Shown piece by piece: positions 1 through 9,714 of a stretch of 45,424 nt of DNA (the first letter of the stretch is position 1; the number at the start of each line of letters is the position of its first letter). The stretch is from Bacteroidetes bacterium HGW-Bacteroidetes-17 (GTDB taxonomy: Bacteria; Bacteroidota; Bacteroidia; Bacteroidales; GCA-2711565): assembly GCA_002840985.1 (NCBI GenBank), contig PHDM01000009.1, forward strand, positions 1 to 45,424, written 5' to 3'. The position numbers and the translations under genes were made by a program. The notes under the pieces were generated by a model. It searched no databases, had not been told where the DNA came from, and saw nothing but the letters and a program-made list of their open reading frames with translations.

Positions 1-409
1 TTTTATGATAAAAGGCACACATCGGCTCGAATCGCTGTTCGCCATTCCATGGTACAACGATATCATACTCATGTGAATTTTCAATTAATTCTTTTAAAAG
101 CTGAGAATTAATGAATGGCATATCGCAGGAAAGCACCAGATTTTGATTCGTTTTTGAAGCTTTTAAGCAGGAATAAATCCCTCCCATCGGGCCACTATCC
201 GGAAATTCATCAGCTATCTTTTGATAAGACAGAAAATCATAAAAATTTGAGTTGGTACTAATTAGAATGGTTTCGCAAATGGGTTTAAGAACCTCAATTG
301 CATATTGAATCAACTGTTTACCATTCAATTCAATGAGGCCCTTTTCTTTGCCCATGCGACGGCTTTTGCCACCTGCTAAAATAATTCCGGTAATGCCACT
401 TAAATTCAT
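1..409 (-). CDS. mobA: MobA-like molybdenum cofactor guanylyltransferase, 5' part only
   Basis: About 136 N-terminal residues are visible from an ATG at 409; the 3' end is cut by the window edge. The N-terminus reads GIILAGGKSRRMGKEKG, the nucleotide-binding loop of MobA and related GT-A nucleotidyltransferases. Further on there is SGPMGGIYS and SCDMPF, where the Asp is the metal ligand. MobA transfers GMP from GTP to molybdopterin in the cytoplasm to make the bis-MGD cofactor. No other molybdenum gene is visible here, so the pathway context lies off-window. Other NTP-transferases share the first loop, but the SGPMGG and CDMPF motifs favour MobA. Confidence 0.88.
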   Translation of the reverse strand, partial: MNLSGITGIILAGGKSRRMGKEKGLIELNGKQLIQYAIEVLKPICETILISTNSNFYDFLSYQKIADEFPDSGPMGGIYSCLKASKTNQNLVLSCDMPFINSQLLKELIENSHEYDIVVPWNGEQRFEPMCAFYHK

Positions 410-505
410 GGTGCAAAAGTAGCAGTTTTCAAATTAAAATAGATCGCTTAATTATGTTAGCTTTGATGAGGTTTTTTAAAGAGATGGAATGATGATAGAT
501 TTATC

Positions 506-1210
506 CTACTCTTTTTTATTCTCTGCTATTGGATTTTTCGTAGTTACCTTACAAACGCCATAAATGCCTTCGATGCCATAAAAAGGTAATGTTAATCCAA
601 TATCCTCAATTTCAATTGACTTTATATTTATTGGTTTAACATGCTTCAGGGCCCAAATTCCCTGAATTTTTACCCCATCAACGATATATAAGCCGGAGCG
701 GCTAACTACGTATACATTCGGACTCATTTCTTTATCCAATAACTCCTCGAAACTTTTATATTTATAAGGGTTTATTTTTCGTCCATTAAAATCCACTGCA
801 TCGATCGAATTTTCATATACGATATCTTCGTTATAACCACGTGCGATCAATTCTTTGCTTCTGGTTTTTTGATCTTCGGCATAATTATAATCAGCAACAT
901 TGGGGAGTACAAAATCGAGGTTCGATTCACCGGTATACTTCTTTTCCAGATATCCATTTAAAGTTGTGAGAGCCATCACATTTTCTGTTGATGGTTCTAT
1001 TTTCATTTTATAAAATCCCGCTTTATTTGTCTTTTTTGCATGTTTTGATCCAGGAACAACTAGTGTTGCATTTTTTATAGGATGATTGTCTGTATCCATA
1101 ACAGATCCTCTTAGAGTAACCTTTTTGATCCTAGTATTATCCTGAGCGATTGATCCCTGCACAATAAAAGCAGAACACAAGATCAACCATAAAATTTTCC
1201 TTTTCATCAT
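506..1210 (-). CDS. Secreted carboxypeptidase-regulatory-like / TonB-plug-like protein
   Basis: The start at 1210 (MMKRKILWLILC) is preferred over the upstream ATG at 1234 because it places a signal peptide (hydrophobic core followed by QGSIAQD) at the N-terminus. The next ~80 residues look like the CarboxypepD_reg-like beta-sandwich (VTLRGSVMDTDNHPIKNATLVVPG, then NKAGFYKM). The C-terminal part (YIVDGVKIQGIWALKHVKPINIKSIEI, then YGIEGIYGVCKVTTKN) resembles the plug domain of SusC-like TonB receptors. At about 234 residues it has no beta-barrel, so it is a plug-only envelope protein of a kind common in Bacteroidota. Its role is unknown. It is probably transcribed alone. Confidence 0.7.
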   Translation of the reverse strand: MMKRKILWLILCSAFIVQGSIAQDNTRIKKVTLRGSVMDTDNHPIKNATLVVPGSKHAKKTNKAGFYKMKIEPSTENVMALTTLNGYLEKKYTGESNLDFVLPNVADYNYAEDQKTRSKELIARGYNEDIVYENSIDAVDFNGRKINPYKYKSFEELLDKEMSPNVYVVSRSGLYIVDGVKIQGIWALKHVKPINIKSIEIEDIGLTLPFYGIEGIYGVCKVTTKNPIAENKKE

Positions 1211-1287
1211 GTCAATTATTTGGAGGTTAAACATTTAATATCATACCAAAACCTTACAATAATTAAGCCAAAATGAGAGAGGTTAAA

Positions 1288-1317
1288 TGAGGGGAAGAAA
1301 AAAATTCATCCCCCTCA
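1288..1317 (-). terminator. Candidate stem-loop terminator after the MATE gene
   Basis: TGAGGGG and CCCCTCA form a perfect 7-bp stem with an A/T-rich loop of 16 nt, just past the MATE stop codon. The expected T-run after the stem on the minus strand is weak, so efficiency is uncertain. Confidence 0.4.
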
Positions 1318-1325
1318 CTTTACCC

Positions 1326-2762
1326 TTAAACCTTCATCAATTTCCACTTTCCCTGTCTGAAAAAATAAAAGGCTAATAGTGTAAGAATTGTTTCGGAAAT
1401 TACAACCGACATAAATACACCGTTCTCTCTTAAATTTAAGCCTATTGCTAAAAAATAAGCCAGTGGAATTTCAATGATCCAGAAAGCAATAAAATTGATC
1501 AGGGTTGGTGTACGGGTATCTCCTGCTCCGTTAAACGAATTAATCAGCACCATTCCCATGGCATAAGCAATAAATCCATAGCTCATAATCCGCAAAGAAA
1601 TACTTCCTACCTCAACGACTTTTGTATCCGATATAAATATACCTATGAATACTTCAGGCATCACAATAAAAAGAATGCTGATAAGGCCCATCACAATCAT
1701 ATTAATTCTGCCTGTTAACCATACGGATCGTTCTGCCCGATCGGGTTGGTTGGCTCCCAAATTTTGCCCGACTAAAGTTGCAGCAGCATTGCTTAAACCC
1801 CACGATGGCATCAAAGTAAAAATCATTACCCGAATAGCAATGGTATAGGCTGCAACAACTTCGCTTCCATAAATTGACACGATGCGCACCAATCCAATCC
1901 AGCTTGAAGTTGCAATGATATTTTGACCTATCCCGCCCAATGAAAGTTTGATCAACCGCCAAATAAGATTGATTTCAATTTTAAGGTTATCCAGTCCTAA
2001 TTTTATTCTTCGTTTACCCCTGAACAATATATAGAACTGATAAATAACTGCAGAACCCCGGCCAATATTGGTTGCAATAGCAGCACCTGTGATCCCTAAT
2101 TCAGGAAATGGACCGAGTCCGAAAATCAAGCAGGGATCCAATATAATGTTGATAATATTCGCAAGCCACAAAACGCGCATCGAAATAGCTGCATCACCGG
2201 CACTTCGAAATACGGCATTGATGATGAAAAGCAACATAATTACGACGTTCCCTCCCAACATAAGACGGGTATATCCTGATAAATTGTTGACCATGTGATG
2301 TGATGCCCCCATTAAACGAAGGATATCCTCAGCAAAAATATAGCCCGGAATCGCGATCAACAATGAAATACTAATCCCGGTAATAATAGCCTGAAAGGCT
2401 GTAGTGGCGGCTTCTTTTGGTTTATGCTCTCCAATTCGACGGGAGACCATTGCAGTGGTTGCCATGGCCAGGCCGAAACCGATGGCGTAAACCAAGGTCA
2501 TTACCGATTCGGTGATTCCAACGGTGGCAACGGCATCTGCACCCAGTTTTGATACAAAAAAGATGTCGACAACCGCGAATACTGATTCCATGATCATCTC
2601 CAGAACCATTGGCACGGAGAGCAGAAAGATAGCCCGAGGCAGGCTTCCTTTAGTGAAATCCTGATCGGTACCGGAGATCGCTTCTTTGATGTTATTCCAA
2701 ATATTGCTTAATTTCAATTTTTTTAAAAAAATATAATTTGATTTTATATCGTTAATTCCCAT
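1326..2762 (-). CDS. MATE family multidrug/Na+ efflux transporter
   Basis: A 478-residue protein with about 12 hydrophobic segments in two related halves, the length and layout of MATE exporters. The first helix carries the typical LPRAIFLLSVPMVLEMIMESVFAVVDIFFVSKLG signature region (about residues 41-75), and LVGQNLGANQPDRAE is the characteristic motif of the second half. It should export cationic drugs or metabolites across the inner membrane in exchange for H+ or Na+. Alternative starts exist near residue 16 (KLKLSNIW). A 45-codon reading frame with a strong ribosome site overlaps the first 19 bases, suggesting translational coupling. Confidence 0.93.
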   Translation of the reverse strand: MGINDIKSNYIFLKKLKLSNIWNNIKEAISGTDQDFTKGSLPRAIFLLSVPMVLEMIMESVFAVVDIFFVSKLGADAVATVGITESVMTLVYAIGFGLAMATTAMVSRRIGEHKPKEAATTAFQAIITGISISLLIAIPGYIFAEDILRLMGASHHMVNNLSGYTRLMLGGNVVIMLLFIINAVFRSAGDAAISMRVLWLANIINIILDPCLIFGLGPFPELGITGAAIATNIGRGSAVIYQFYILFRGKRRIKLGLDNLKIEINLIWRLIKLSLGGIGQNIIATSSWIGLVRIVSIYGSEVVAAYTIAIRVMIFTLMPSWGLSNAAATLVGQNLGANQPDRAERSVWLTGRINMIVMGLISILFIVMPEVFIGIFISDTKVVEVGSISLRIMSYGFIAYAMGMVLINSFNGAGDTRTPTLINFIAFWIIEIPLAYFLAIGLNLRENGVFMSVVISETILTLLAFYFFRQGKWKLMKV

Positions 2763-2881
2763 TTTAATCTGTGTTTAACTGGTTTATCTAATGTTTTTTC
2801 TTTCATAATTTGTCTGTTTTTATGGCTTATGTTAAGCTCAATTCCGACAATATCCAATACTGGCAGTAAATTTGTTTTCAT
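2744..2881 (-). CDS. Small ORF (45 aa) with strong Shine-Dalgarno, overlapping the MATE start
   Basis: The frame begins MKTNLLPVLDIVGIELNI and ends in a TAA inside the MATE coding sequence. An AGGAGG motif (2889-2894, complement) lies 7 nt before the ATG, an ideal spacing and unusual in Bacteroidota. I do not recognise the peptide; it is charged in its second half and has no membrane segment. It may be a leader peptide coupling translation into the exporter, or a small real protein. Confidence 0.45.
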   Translation of the reverse strand: MKTNLLPVLDIVGIELNISHKNRQIMKEKTLDKPVKHRLKWELTI

Positions 2882-3067
2882 GATGATTCCTCCTAAAGAT
2901 TTGTTTGATTAAATAATAAAATGATAATTGCGTGGTGGTAAACCACAATAATTGAAAGTCCGGGAAATTAACAGATGGTTAATTCAGAACTTTGACTCGG
3001 GGATATGTGACCGTGATTTTCATAAGGAGCAAATGTAAAAAGAAAAACAATCCAAAAAAGAAATATT

Positions 3068-3098
3068 GGGAGAAAATGGAAATCTCCTTATTTCTCCC
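3068..3098 (-). terminator. Probable queA terminator overlapping its stop codon
   Basis: GGGAGAAAAT and ATTTCTCCC pair with one bulge around a 12-nt loop. On the minus strand the hairpin begins at the last queA codons and is followed by a T-rich stretch at 3044-3066. Confidence 0.5.
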
Positions 3099-4314
3099 TG
3101 AAAAACAGGCATGAATCGCCGTAGCTTAAAAAGCGAAATTCATTGTCCATGGCATATTGATAAGCTTTCTTCCAATCGTCGCCGATAAAAGCAGAAACCA
3201 GCAGGAGCAAGGTGCTTTTGGGTTGATGAAAGTTTGTAATGAGAATATCTGCTATCTTGAATTGATATCCCGGTGCGATCATCAACTGAGTTTCTCCATG
3301 CAGTTCACTTAAATCATTTTGATCCATATATTCGACGATCCTTTCTAAGACTTCAGTAATAGTATTTTCAAGTCGATACTTTTCCTGATAAGGGTCCCAT
3401 TGAAGAATACTGAAAACAGAAAGTTCATTAATCATTAATTTTGCGCCAAACCAATACAAACTTTCCAGGGTACGCAAGGTTGTTGTTCCAACCACAATGA
3501 TCTTTTCACCTTGTTTCTCAATCAATTTTTCAATGGTTGATTTTTGAATGATGATTTTTTCGGTATGCATTTCGTGTGCTTCAATACTGTCGGTAGATAC
3601 CGGTTTAAAAGTGCCGGCTCCAACGTGCAAAATCACCTTATCCGATTGAATATTCTTTTCTTTAAGCATTTCAAAAACCTCATCGGTAAAATGCAAACCT
3701 GCGGTTGGAGCTGCAACCGATCCATCATATTGGGCATAAATAGTTTGGTAACGTTCTTTATCCTCTTTTTCAGCGTCACGATTTAAATAGGGTGGTAATG
3801 GAACTAATCCTGTAAATTCGAGAAGTTGTGAAAAGTTAAAAAGTGAAGGGTACCAACTAAATTCGACCAAATAAGCTTCTCCTTCTTTTCCAATTTTTTT
3901 TGCAAAAAACTCGACTTCCTGCTGATCAATTTTGATCCTTTTTTTCATACTCCCTTCCTTCCATCTTTTTGCATTGCCAATTAAACATTTCCATACAACC
4001 GGACTGCTTTGCTGAAAAGCAAGCTGGATTTCAGAAGTAGGTTGCTTTGGCTCCAGACAAAATATTTCGATTTTGCCTCCTGATTCTCTCCGGAACTGAA
4101 GCCTTGCCTGTATGACTTTGGTTTCATTAAATAGGACTAAACTATTTCCGGGAAGGTATTGAACTATATTGCAAAATAAATCTTTATGAATTACCCCTTG
4201 TTTATTTATCAACAATTTTGATTGATCTCTTTGTACTACCGGAAATTTAGCAATTCGCTCCTGAGGGAGCAAATAATCAAAATCATTCATTAAGATTTTG
4301 TCAGGTAAATTCAT
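3088..4314 (-). CDS. queA: tRNA preQ1(34) S-adenosylmethionine ribosyltransferase-isomerase
   Basis: QueA transfers and isomerises the ribosyl group of SAM onto preQ1 at the wobble base of tRNA, giving epoxyqueuosine. The 408-residue protein has the conserved start (FDYLLPQERIAKFPVVQRDQSKLL), the core AAPTAGLHFTDEVFEML (near residue 205), the HVGAGTFKPV segment and the C-terminal ITNFHQPKSTLLLLVSAF. It is longer than the enterobacterial enzyme (about 356 aa) by inserts such as the stretch around residues 125-150, as often seen in Bacteroidota. It appears monocistronic. Confidence 0.96.
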   Translation of the reverse strand: MNLPDKILMNDFDYLLPQERIAKFPVVQRDQSKLLINKQGVIHKDLFCNIVQYLPGNSLVLFNETKVIQARLQFRRESGGKIEIFCLEPKQPTSEIQLAFQQSSPVVWKCLIGNAKRWKEGSMKKRIKIDQQEVEFFAKKIGKEGEAYLVEFSWYPSLFNFSQLLEFTGLVPLPPYLNRDAEKEDKERYQTIYAQYDGSVAAPTAGLHFTDEVFEMLKEKNIQSDKVILHVGAGTFKPVSTDSIEAHEMHTEKIIIQKSTIEKLIEKQGEKIIVVGTTTLRTLESLYWFGAKLMINELSVFSILQWDPYQEKYRLENTITEVLERIVEYMDQNDLSELHGETQLMIAPGYQFKIADILITNFHQPKSTLLLLVSAFIGDDWKKAYQYAMDNEFRFLSYGDSCLFFREK

Positions 4315-4451
4315 AGATGAACTAATAAGTTATTAAATCAAATGCAAATGTATTAAAACGAGATACAATTTCTTGGTCAAAACATGAGAATAAAAATAAA
4401 TGGATGATATGAAGGAGTTGAAAACCTACATAGAAATTCCTATATATTTTG

Positions 4452-4459
4452 TATTTTTG
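4452..4459 (+). promoter_or_regulatory. Candidate -7 box (TAnnTTTG) for the phosphatidylserine synthase gene
   Basis: TATTTTTG matches the Bacteroidota -7 consensus about 88 bp before the start codon. No convincing -33 TTTG lies at the usual spacing, so this is tentative. Confidence 0.35.
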
Positions 4460-4546
4460 CTCGCAATATTATACGGGTATAAATCTTGGAACTACTTCTG
4501 CATGCAAATTATAATTTCAATTCATAAAGAAGAATAACCTTATCTT

Positions 4547-5257
4547 ATGAAAAAGAACATCCCCAATTATATCACCTTATTAAATTTGCTTTGTGGTATT
4601 TTATCAATTGTATCACTTTATAGCGGCTCTGTTGAATGGTCGGTATATTTTATCGTATTTGCAGCTATTTTTGATTTTATGGATGGTGCAGTGGCACGTA
4701 TCTTTAAACTCCAGAGTGAGCTGGGCAAACAATTAGATTCGTTAGCTGATGTGGTTTCGTTTGGTTTAGCACCCGGTTTTATCATGTTTTTCCTTTTAAA
4801 AACGAGTCAACCCCTGCCTGAAATATTTTTTAATGGCATTAATTTAGTGCCATTCATAGGTTTTCTGGTCCCACTATTTTCTGCCTGGCGACTAGCAAAT
4901 TTTAATATTGACGTACGACAGGAAGAACAGTTTATTGGAATTCCGACACCGGCAAGTGCTTTAATGATTGTAGCATTAGCGCTGATCAATCAAAACACTT
5001 TTGGTTCTTCATCATGGATGGCTGAATTAACCGGAAATAGTTATTTTCTTATCTCTGCTACATTGATTTTATCCATACTCCTTGTGGCTGAAATTCCTTT
5101 ACTTTCGCTTAAATTCAAAAATTTAAAGTGGAATGGAAACCAAAAAAGATTTATTCTTATCATTTTATCAATCGCACTTATTGCAGTTTTTCAGATCAGC
5201 GCAATCCCGATTATCTTTCTTGGTTATATCATTATTTCGCTAATTTTAAAGAAATAA
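4547..5257 (+). CDS. pssA: CDP-diacylglycerol--serine O-phosphatidyltransferase
   Basis: An integral membrane enzyme making phosphatidylserine from CDP-diacylglycerol and serine, the precursor of phosphatidylethanolamine. The CDP-alcohol phosphotransferase signature DG-x2-AR-x8-G-x3-D-x3-D is complete at about residues 46-68 (DGAVARIF, then GKQLDSLAD). The 236-residue length, the IPNYITLLNLLCG start and about seven hydrophobic helices fit the PssA family. A decarboxylase partner is not next to it. It ends 11 bp before the convergent lptB stop. Confidence 0.92.
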   Translation: MKKNIPNYITLLNLLCGILSIVSLYSGSVEWSVYFIVFAAIFDFMDGAVARIFKLQSELGKQLDSLADVVSFGLAPGFIMFFLLKTSQPLPEIFFNGINLVPFIGFLVPLFSAWRLANFNIDVRQEEQFIGIPTPASALMIVALALINQNTFGSSSWMAELTGNSYFLISATLILSILLVAEIPLLSLKFKNLKWNGNQKRFILIILSIALIAVFQISAIPIIFLGYIIISLILKK

Positions 5258-5268
5258 ACGATTGTTTT

Positions 5269-5994
5269 TTATCTTCGAAGTTCAAAATTCTGACCCAGGT
5301 AAACTTTCCTGACATGTTCATCGTCGGCTAATTCTTCAGAAGTGCCTGCCTTCAGAATTGCTCCTTCAAACAATAAATAGGACCGATCGGTGATACTTAA
5401 TGTTTCGTGAACATTATGATCGGTAATAAGAACACCAATATTTCTGTCTTTCAGTTTTGAGACAATAAGTTGTATGTCTTCAACCGCAATTGGATCAACT
5501 CCGGCAAATGGCTCATCGAGCAAAACAAACTTTGGATCAACTGCCAAAGCGCGTGCAATTTCAGTCCTTCTTCGCTCTCCTCCCGACAAGGTAATCCCTA
5601 AGCTTTTCCGGATATGGCTGAGTCCAAATTCTGCCAATAATGATTCCAGTCTTTCCTGCTGTTCTTCTTTATTAAAATGTGAAAACTCCAAAACCGCCTT
5701 CAAATTATCTTCAACACTTAAATGTCGGAACACAGAAGCTTCCTGTGCTAGATATCCAATTCCAAGTTGCGAACGCCGATACATAGGTTCATTGGTGATG
5801 TCCCTTCCATCCAAAAATACTTTCCCCGATAAGGGTTTAATTAAGCCTACCATCATATAAAACGAGGTAGTTTTTCCGGCTCCATTTGGGCCGAGAAGCC
5901 CAACAATTTCGCCTTGTTCAACCTTTATCGAAACATCATTAACAACAGCTCGTTTTCGATATTTCTTTACAATATTTTCGGTATATAGTATCAT
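5269..5994 (-). CDS. lptB: LPS export ABC transporter ATP-binding protein LptB
   Basis: The ATPase that powers extraction of lipopolysaccharide from the inner membrane with LptFG and LptC. Visible motifs are Walker A (GPNGAGKTT), the LptB-typical [19 protein letters not shown], the ABC signature [15 protein letters not shown], Walker B ([13 protein letters not shown]) and the switch His in TDHNVHET. The start at 5994 (MILYTENI) matches the family better than the ATG at 6006. It lies just downstream of a DUF5686 envelope gene on the same strand with a 27-bp gap, so the two may be co-transcribed. Confidence 0.95.
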   Translation of the reverse strand: MILYTENIVKKYRKRAVVNDVSIKVEQGEIVGLLGPNGAGKTTSFYMMVGLIKPLSGKVFLDGRDITNEPMYRRSQLGIGYLAQEASVFRHLSVEDNLKAVLEFSHFNKEEQQERLESLLAEFGLSHIRKSLGITLSGGERRRTEIARALAVDPKFVLLDEPFAGVDPIAVEDIQLIVSKLKDRNIGVLITDHNVHETLSITDRSYLLFEGAILKAGTSEELADDEHVRKVYLGQNFELRR

Positions 5995-6021
5995 AATTCG
6001 GGTCAAAAATAAGGATATATT

Positions 6022-8502
6022 TTAAAAGACGAACTGGAAAGAGAAGAATATTCCAAACTTATTAATATTATCATGGTCAAGATGTGATAAACGCCAAATT
6101 GCATCAACCCTTATTATCTTAAAAATATTCTCAATTCCCAAACCGGCTTCCCAATAAGGGTTTTCAAGTGTGTTGGTGGTTGCCGGGAATTTAGAGTAGG
6201 TTTTATTTTCCTGACTTAAATTTCCAGTTACCCCTTTTATAAAAGCAACTTCTCTCCACTTTAATTTTCTCATCAGCGGAATATGGTTTAAAAATAAACC
6301 ATCAAAATGATGAATATAATTGACACTGATGTATTGATCGCTCACAAATTCATAATAATTCATCAGGTTATACGATAACTCATCGTAAAAATAGGTCTCG
6401 TTTCCTTCCTGAATTTTCAATAAGGGATATGGAAGTTTCCCCCAAATCCGACCTGCTTCCACAATATATTTTGACCAACCCAAAGTACCAACATTAAACC
6501 ATTGCTTCAAATTAAGCTGAACACGATGGTATGAATAATCACTGTTGAATAGATTGGGAATTCCGTAACTATAAGTTGCTTCAAAAACCGGATAGGTTGT
6601 ACCTAAACTTACCCTTTCAAATTCACCCATTAAAAATTTTTCATTATAGGCGAATCTCAGATTGAGACTTACTTCGCTTGTTCTTATTGAAGGTATTTTT
6701 ACTTCTGAATCTTCTTCATGAATTATAAAATTTTCTCCTGTAATTGGAAACACTTCCCTATGGGTAAACACGAAAGTATTTGAGAGTCCGCTAAACCATT
6801 CGTGCTCATAAAAGGACTTATACTCCTTCACCATCGAGAGTTTGTTAATTGCACTTTTGCTCAGAAAAGAATTAAAGAAATTATCTTCGCTGTATGCATT
6901 CTTACTTTGACCCAGTTGTTCAGTGTCAAATTTATAATTCATCCCATAAGCCCGCCTTGGATTTTTTGAATTAATCTTTAAAAAGCCTCCTCCATACTTA
7001 AATTTTTGATCTGTTTGGCCATAGGCAAAATAGGCATCAAACATCCACTTTGTGCTAAACTTATTACTGGTCCTTCCACCGAACCTAAAACGAGCACCTT
7101 CCCGTTCGTTGAAACTTAGCATTTTATAATAGGGCCCTATTTCGAACATTCCATCAATATAATAGCCATTTGTAATGGTATATACCACATCAACGTATGT
7201 TTTGAAAATCGGTACATTTTTAACGGAATCAATCATCGAATAAATGGCTTTTTCTTTTACTGTCAGTGTATCGTGCCGGAAATCGTTCCACATTTCATCG
7301 GCATAAAGAATGGCACTATCTTTAAGAATAATGTTAGCGGGATATCCGTATATTTCCTTTTCAGCTTGTTGATTAAAAACAAACTTATTGTAAGAAGTAG
7401 AACGATGTCCATAAAACCCTAATGTCCGCTTTGCATCTTCAATAACGTTGAAATCGGCAATCATGTAATCCTTTGTTAACATCCAGTATTTGCCATCCAA
7501 TAATTGATAATCCTGTCGAATATCCATGGCATTGATAAAATTGATATTTGCATCATCAATGATACGCATGTCCACTTTTTTAACTGCATAAGTAGTGTCA
7601 TGTATCCAGATATTCCCGGTAAAAGTGAGTTCTTGTTTTCGCCTTGGTTTAAACATAATTTGGTAACACCATTGATTATCGATATATGAACTGTCAACTA
7701 AATAGTATTTATAATAAGCAAATCCAAAATTTGCGACAGGACTCACAAAATTCTTTTCAAATAATACAATATGGTTTTCATAAATATTCGCGGTTTGGTA
7801 AATATCGCCCATGATCTGCGAAAAGCTTTCATTCTCAAACCCTGAAACTTTTGAAGCTTTAATCACCTCTTTTTTCGTGCGTGGATTTTTTCTATAATAA
7901 ACGTCGGATAAGGTTTCTGTTAAAAATACCGGAAGGAATGCTTTTCCGTTGACCGTAGAAGTATCGATATGATTAAAAATAAAACTGAAAGGCTCTAAGA
8001 TTTTTCTGTTCTTAAATTTTTCGGAAATGTTATTGGCATCAAACTGGATTTTATTGTACATCTCATACTGATAAAAGTCAAAATTCTTATTGCTGTTCTG
8101 ATCTTTAGCGGCGATCACTTTACGTAATAAAATATCGGCCGGATTTTCACCGGCCACTATTACCACCTCATTCAAAGTATAACTATTGGGTGATAATTCG
8201 AAATCGACCGTTTGAAAGCGATTTTTAAAAATTTCCTTTACCTGTGGGTTATAACCTATTGATGAGGCAGTAAGTGAATCGCCTGCATGCATCGTTTCAA
8301 GTGCATATTCACCATTAAAATCGGAAATCGAACCAATACTGGTTCCCTTAAAATAAATACTTACAAAAGGAATCGGCTCTTTGGTTTCTGAATCAATCAC
8401 CTTCCCCATTATTTTGGTAAGTTGCGCTTTTGCAGAATAAATGCTAAATATTGTCAGAAATACGACAAGCACAATACTGCTAATCCTCTGTTTTATTATC
8501 AT
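6022..8502 (-). CDS. DUF5686 outer-membrane protein with carboxypeptidase-regulatory domain
   Basis: 826 residues with an N-terminal signal peptide (ISSIVLVVFLTIFSIYSAKAQ). A CarboxypepD_reg-like beta-sandwich follows (about residues 30-115: GKVIDSETKEPIPFVSIYFKGTS, then SDFNGEYALET). The long C-terminal part of alternating aromatic and polar strands ends in a terminal Phe (FFSFQFVF), typical of an outer-membrane beta-barrel. This is the common Bacteroidota DUF5686 architecture, whose function is not established. It precedes lptB on the same strand. Confidence 0.87.
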   Translation of the reverse strand: MIIKQRISSIVLVVFLTIFSIYSAKAQLTKIMGKVIDSETKEPIPFVSIYFKGTSIGSISDFNGEYALETMHAGDSLTASSIGYNPQVKEIFKNRFQTVDFELSPNSYTLNEVVIVAGENPADILLRKVIAAKDQNSNKNFDFYQYEMYNKIQFDANNISEKFKNRKILEPFSFIFNHIDTSTVNGKAFLPVFLTETLSDVYYRKNPRTKKEVIKASKVSGFENESFSQIMGDIYQTANIYENHIVLFEKNFVSPVANFGFAYYKYYLVDSSYIDNQWCYQIMFKPRRKQELTFTGNIWIHDTTYAVKKVDMRIIDDANINFINAMDIRQDYQLLDGKYWMLTKDYMIADFNVIEDAKRTLGFYGHRSTSYNKFVFNQQAEKEIYGYPANIILKDSAILYADEMWNDFRHDTLTVKEKAIYSMIDSVKNVPIFKTYVDVVYTITNGYYIDGMFEIGPYYKMLSFNEREGARFRFGGRTSNKFSTKWMFDAYFAYGQTDQKFKYGGGFLKINSKNPRRAYGMNYKFDTEQLGQSKNAYSEDNFFNSFLSKSAINKLSMVKEYKSFYEHEWFSGLSNTFVFTHREVFPITGENFIIHEEDSEVKIPSIRTSEVSLNLRFAYNEKFLMGEFERVSLGTTYPVFEATYSYGIPNLFNSDYSYHRVQLNLKQWFNVGTLGWSKYIVEAGRIWGKLPYPLLKIQEGNETYFYDELSYNLMNYYEFVSDQYISVNYIHHFDGLFLNHIPLMRKLKWREVAFIKGVTGNLSQENKTYSKFPATTNTLENPYWEAGLGIENIFKIIRVDAIWRLSHLDHDNINKFGIFFSFQFVF

Positions 8503-8603
8503 TCCGGAAAATTAAGTCCTTTGTAAGACATGAAATACCAACTCAAAGTTACATTGCAAATGTGTTGTATAAATTTAGATAAGACTTAAATAATGTTAAA
8601 TTA

Positions 8604-9569
8604 TTACAAGATCCCCTCTCTTAGAATATCGTGTAAATGAATGATCCCTTTATAAGTTTCATTTTCACTCACAACCAATTGCGTGATATTGTTCTTGCGC
8701 ATCAAATCAAGTGCATCAATTACCAGCATATCTTCGTTGATTTGACGTGGATTTACCGACATCACATCCCTGGCTTTTATGTTTGTTATATCGCTGGCTT
8801 GTTGCAACATCCTTCGTAAATCACCATCAGTAATGATACCTAAAAGTTTTCCATTTTCAACTACAGCGGTAGTTCCAAGCCTTTTCGAGGAGATTTCCAA
8901 AATCACCTCATTGATGCTTGTTTCCGGGGTAACCTGTGGTTTTTCATTATTGACATAAAGATTTGCAACTCTCAAGTACAGTTTTTTACCCAATGCTCCC
9001 CCCGGATGATATTTGGCGAAATCACTTGAAGTAAATCCTTTACACTCCAGCAAACAAACAGCTAACGCATCACCCATCACAAGCTGTGCTGTTGTACTGG
9101 CAGTTGGGGCCAAATTATTCGGACAAGCTTCTTTTTCAACGGCGGTACAAAGGATCATATCTGCCTGTTTTGCCAAATATGAATCCGTATTTCCCACCAT
9201 GGCGATCAAAGTATTGCCCATATTTTTTAATAATGGTGCCAAAACCTTTATTTCCGGGGTTTCTCCACTCTTTGAAATACAAATTACCACATCATCATTG
9301 CGAATAATCCCCAAATCACCATGTATCGCATCGGCAGCATGCATGAATATCGAAGGTGTTCCTGTCGAATTTAAGGTAGATACAATCTTTGCTGCAATAT
9401 GTGCACTTTTCCCTATCCCTGTAATAATTACCCTCCCTTTTGATTTGTGAATCAGGCTTATACACTGAATAAAATCCTCATCAATGAAGTTCTTTAAATT
9501 ATTAATCGCTTGCGACTCAATTAAAATAGTCTCAATTGCTATTTGTTTGATTTCCTCCTTTGTCTTCAA
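8604..9569 (-). CDS. kdsD: Arabinose-5-phosphate isomerase (KpsF/GutQ/KdsD family)
   Basis: Interconverts ribulose-5-phosphate and arabinose-5-phosphate, the first step of KDO synthesis for lipopolysaccharide. The N-terminal SIS domain (about residues 30-170) contains GRVIITGIGKSAHIAAKIVSTLNSTGTPS and the CISKSGETPEI phosphosugar loop. PGGALGKKL lies at about 190-200, followed by two CBS domains (about 205-321; LGIITDGDLRRML is typical). The length of 321 matches the family. It is divergently oriented from recQ across a 145-bp gap. Assignment to KDO rather than a capsule-specific paralogue is inferred from its being the only copy seen. Confidence 0.93.
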   Translation of the reverse strand: MKTKEEIKQIAIETILIESQAINNLKNFIDEDFIQCISLIHKSKGRVIITGIGKSAHIAAKIVSTLNSTGTPSIFMHAADAIHGDLGIIRNDDVVICISKSGETPEIKVLAPLLKNMGNTLIAMVGNTDSYLAKQADMILCTAVEKEACPNNLAPTASTTAQLVMGDALAVCLLECKGFTSSDFAKYHPGGALGKKLYLRVANLYVNNEKPQVTPETSINEVILEISSKRLGTTAVVENGKLLGIITDGDLRRMLQQASDITNIKARDVMSVNPRQINEDMLVIDALDLMRKNNITQLVVSENETYKGIIHLHDILREGIL

Positions 9570-9615
9570 TACTGCGAAATTTAATTATTATCACACAAAA
9601 AATTTATTTTTATGT

Positions 9616-9623
9616 TATATTTG
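9616..9623 (+). promoter_or_regulatory. Candidate -7 box for recQ
   Basis: TATATTTG matches the TAnnTTTG consensus about 92 bp before the recQ start in the divergent kdsD-recQ gap. No clear -33 element is seen. Confidence 0.4.
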
Positions 9624-9714
9624 TAATAGACACGTTACCAATTAATAAAACTTGACACTCAAATACTAACAATATTTTTACAAATATAATGTAATCTTAG
9701 GATGCTGAAAGATC

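Noticed and set aside
9013-9450. Plus-strand 145-codon frame inside the isomerase gene
   Set aside because: Antisense shadow of a well-defined SIS domain.
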